Shown here one piece after another: positions 5,622-6,268 of a stretch of 6,268 nt of DNA (positions within the stretch are counted from its first letter, which is position 1; every line of letters starts with the position of its first letter). This DNA comes from an uncultured Eubacteriales bacterium (lineage in GTDB: Bacteria > Bacillota > Clostridia > Monoglobales > Monoglobaceae). The notes beneath the pieces are model-generated. The model had not been told where the DNA came from and did not search any database. It saw only the letters and a list, made by a program, of their open reading frames with translations. The DNA lies in assembly GCA_905198865.1 (NCBI GenBank), contig CAJKEB010000079.1, forward strand, positions 1-6,268. Direction: 5' to 3'. Position numbers and translations under genes: made by a program.

Positions 5622-5668
5622 TTGTTGATGTTGCAATAAAAAATTCACATTATATTGTTGAAGTTGCA
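5622..5668 (-). repeat. Two 14-bp direct repeats 33 bp apart, possible activator sites
   Basis: TTGTTGATGTTGCA (5622-5635) and TTGTTGAAGTTGCA (5655-5668) differ at one base. Each also holds two GTTG units 6 bp apart. The 33-bp period is close to three helical turns. Relative to the predicted small RNA start at 5577 they lie at about -45 to -58 and -78 to -91, where activators often bind. The function is inferred from position only. The rest of 5452-5701 is AT-rich, with no protein gene that I can support. Confidence 0.45.
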
Positions 5669-5701
5669 CAAAAGACTGCTTTCTTTATATAAAAACAGAT
5701 T

Positions 5702-6190
5702 TTAGACACAGAATACGCTTATATATTTAACATTGTCCATGTTTATTATAATAAGACGTTTCGAATGGTTTTCCTTTATTGATATGTAGTCGGTTCCGAC
5801 ATCGGTCAGTACACCGCATTTTTCTATTTTGCTTTTTCCGTTTGTCCAAATTGTGGCGCATACGTTTTTACCTCTGAGTTTTTCGAGATATTTTTGCAGC
5901 GCACAGGCTGTGTCTTCCGCATCCTTTGGAACGCTGAAAAACCGCTCGGTTCCGTTCATTCCGTTTGGCCTGATTATAGCGTCATATGCGCTGCCGTCGC
6001 TTTCGTCAGGGAGCGGGATTATAAGCTTATCATTCCCGTATTTAACTATTTTTTTCTTCGGAAATTCGCTCTTAGAGCAGTTCGATACTCTTATATTGTC
6101 AGTTTTGCTTTTATTATTATTATGGTTACATTCCATGTTATTATTGCTTGGCATACGGTTTGTGTTTCTCGGTGTTACATTCGGTTTCAA
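5702..6190 (-). CDS. Unrecognised protein: Asn-rich head, small beta-rich C-terminal domain
   Basis: This 162-residue protein belongs to no family that I can name. Residues 1 to about 45 are low-complexity and rich in Asn, Ser and Lys (NNN runs at 16-18 and 24-26) with two cysteines; there is no signal peptide or membrane helix. Residues about 50-92 form a linker-like segment. Residues about 95-162 (LEKLRGKNVCATIWTNGKS, CGVLTDVGTDYISIK, then LIIINMDNVKYISVF) alternate hydrophobic residues and turns as in small SH3/Lsm-like barrels such as those in some Bacillota spore coat proteins; this comparison is my inference. The start is TTG at 6190, chosen because GGAGG lies 7 nt upstream (6198-6202). 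The long stretch open on the opposite strand is leucine-rich only because it mirrors the Asn codons. No terminator follows directly, so transcripts probably run on to the hairpin near 5500. Confidence 0.65.
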   Translation of the reverse strand: MKPNVTPRNTNRMPSNNNMECNHNNNKSKTDNIRVSNCSKSEFPKKKIVKYGNDKLIIPLPDESDGSAYDAIIRPNGMNGTERFFSVPKDAEDTACALQKYLEKLRGKNVCATIWTNGKSKIEKCGVLTDVGTDYISIKENHSKRLIIINMDNVKYISVFCV

Positions 6191-6197
6191 GGCAATA

Positions 6198-6202
6198 CCT
6201 CC
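6198..6202 (-). promoter_or_regulatory. Ribosome binding site that fixes a TTG start
   Basis: GGAGG on the minus strand sits 7 nt before TTG at 6190. No ATG or GTG is equally well placed, so this site decides the start. Further upstream (6203-6268) the DNA is almost pure A/T with several TATAAT-like strings, but no convincing -35 box, so I make no promoter call. Confidence 0.65.
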
Positions 6203-6268
6203 GTTTTATTCTTTAAAAATTATAATTATATTATTAATATATTCTATTCATTAAAATATAAAAGTTTA

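Noticed and set aside
5829..6254. Plus-strand open frame of 141 codons that looks like a hydrophobic membrane protein
   Set aside because: Its Leu/Phe runs are the complement of the Asn/Lys codons of the minus-strand gene, it has no ribosome binding site, and the minus-strand gene has a strong GGAGG.
1..6268. CRISPR array, transposon ends, tRNA or rRNA genes
   Set aside because: I saw no regularly spaced repeats beyond the single pair at 5622-5668, no transposase or integrase, and no tRNA-like or rRNA-like sequence.

Overview
The window looks like two unrelated pieces of DNA joined near position 890. Bases 1 to about 890 are GC-rich (roughly 60% by eye, with C/G-ending codons) and carry part of an Aas-type acyltransferase/acyl-ACP synthetase gene. 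From about 900 onward the DNA is AT-richer, with AT-rich intergenic regions, strong sigma-A type promoters and AGGAGG-type ribosome binding sites. Its genes (a rubredoxin-linked flavin reductase type, a CadC-like ArsR regulator, a Zn/Cd P-type ATPase, pyrE, a RadC family gene) suggest an anaerobic member of Clostridia (Bacillota). The join breaks two oppositely oriented genes at once, within a stretch of about 20 bp that fits both parents. A chimeric metagenomic assembly is the simplest explanation, though a real recombination cannot be excluded from sequence alone.

Layout: (1) 2-916 (+), an Aas fragment lacking its start, its C-terminal half and the ATP-binding loop. (2) 838-1377 (-), a flavin reductase domain protein whose expected rubredoxin tail is replaced by antisense Aas sequence. 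(3) 1378-1574, a divergent intergenic region with one well-formed promoter per direction and an operator-like inverted repeat just after the arsR -10 box. (4) 1575-1928 and 1997-4123 (+), an arsR-family metal sensor followed by a Zn/Cd/Pb-exporting P1B ATPase, with a second copy of the operator-like sequence between them. (5) 4187-4762 and 4762-5451 (+), pyrE and a radC family gene with overlapping stop and start, behind their own promoter. (6) 5452-5701, a gene-free stretch with two hairpins, a minus-strand terminator, a plausible minus-strand promoter and two near-identical 14-bp direct repeats; together these outline a candidate small RNA of about 98 nt. (7) 5702-6190 (-), an unrecognised protein with an Asn-rich head and a small beta-rich C-terminal domain, started by TTG.

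How the parts work together: arsR and the ATPase form a standard metal-detoxification module. Metal binding by the sensor should release the operator(s) and raise ATPase expression to pump Zn(II), Cd(II) or Pb(II) out of the cell. pyrE supplies OMP for pyrimidine synthesis, and its coupling to radC looks like gene packing rather than a shared pathway. The parts least explained by known families are the small RNA candidate with its upstream repeats, the Asn-rich protein, and the join.
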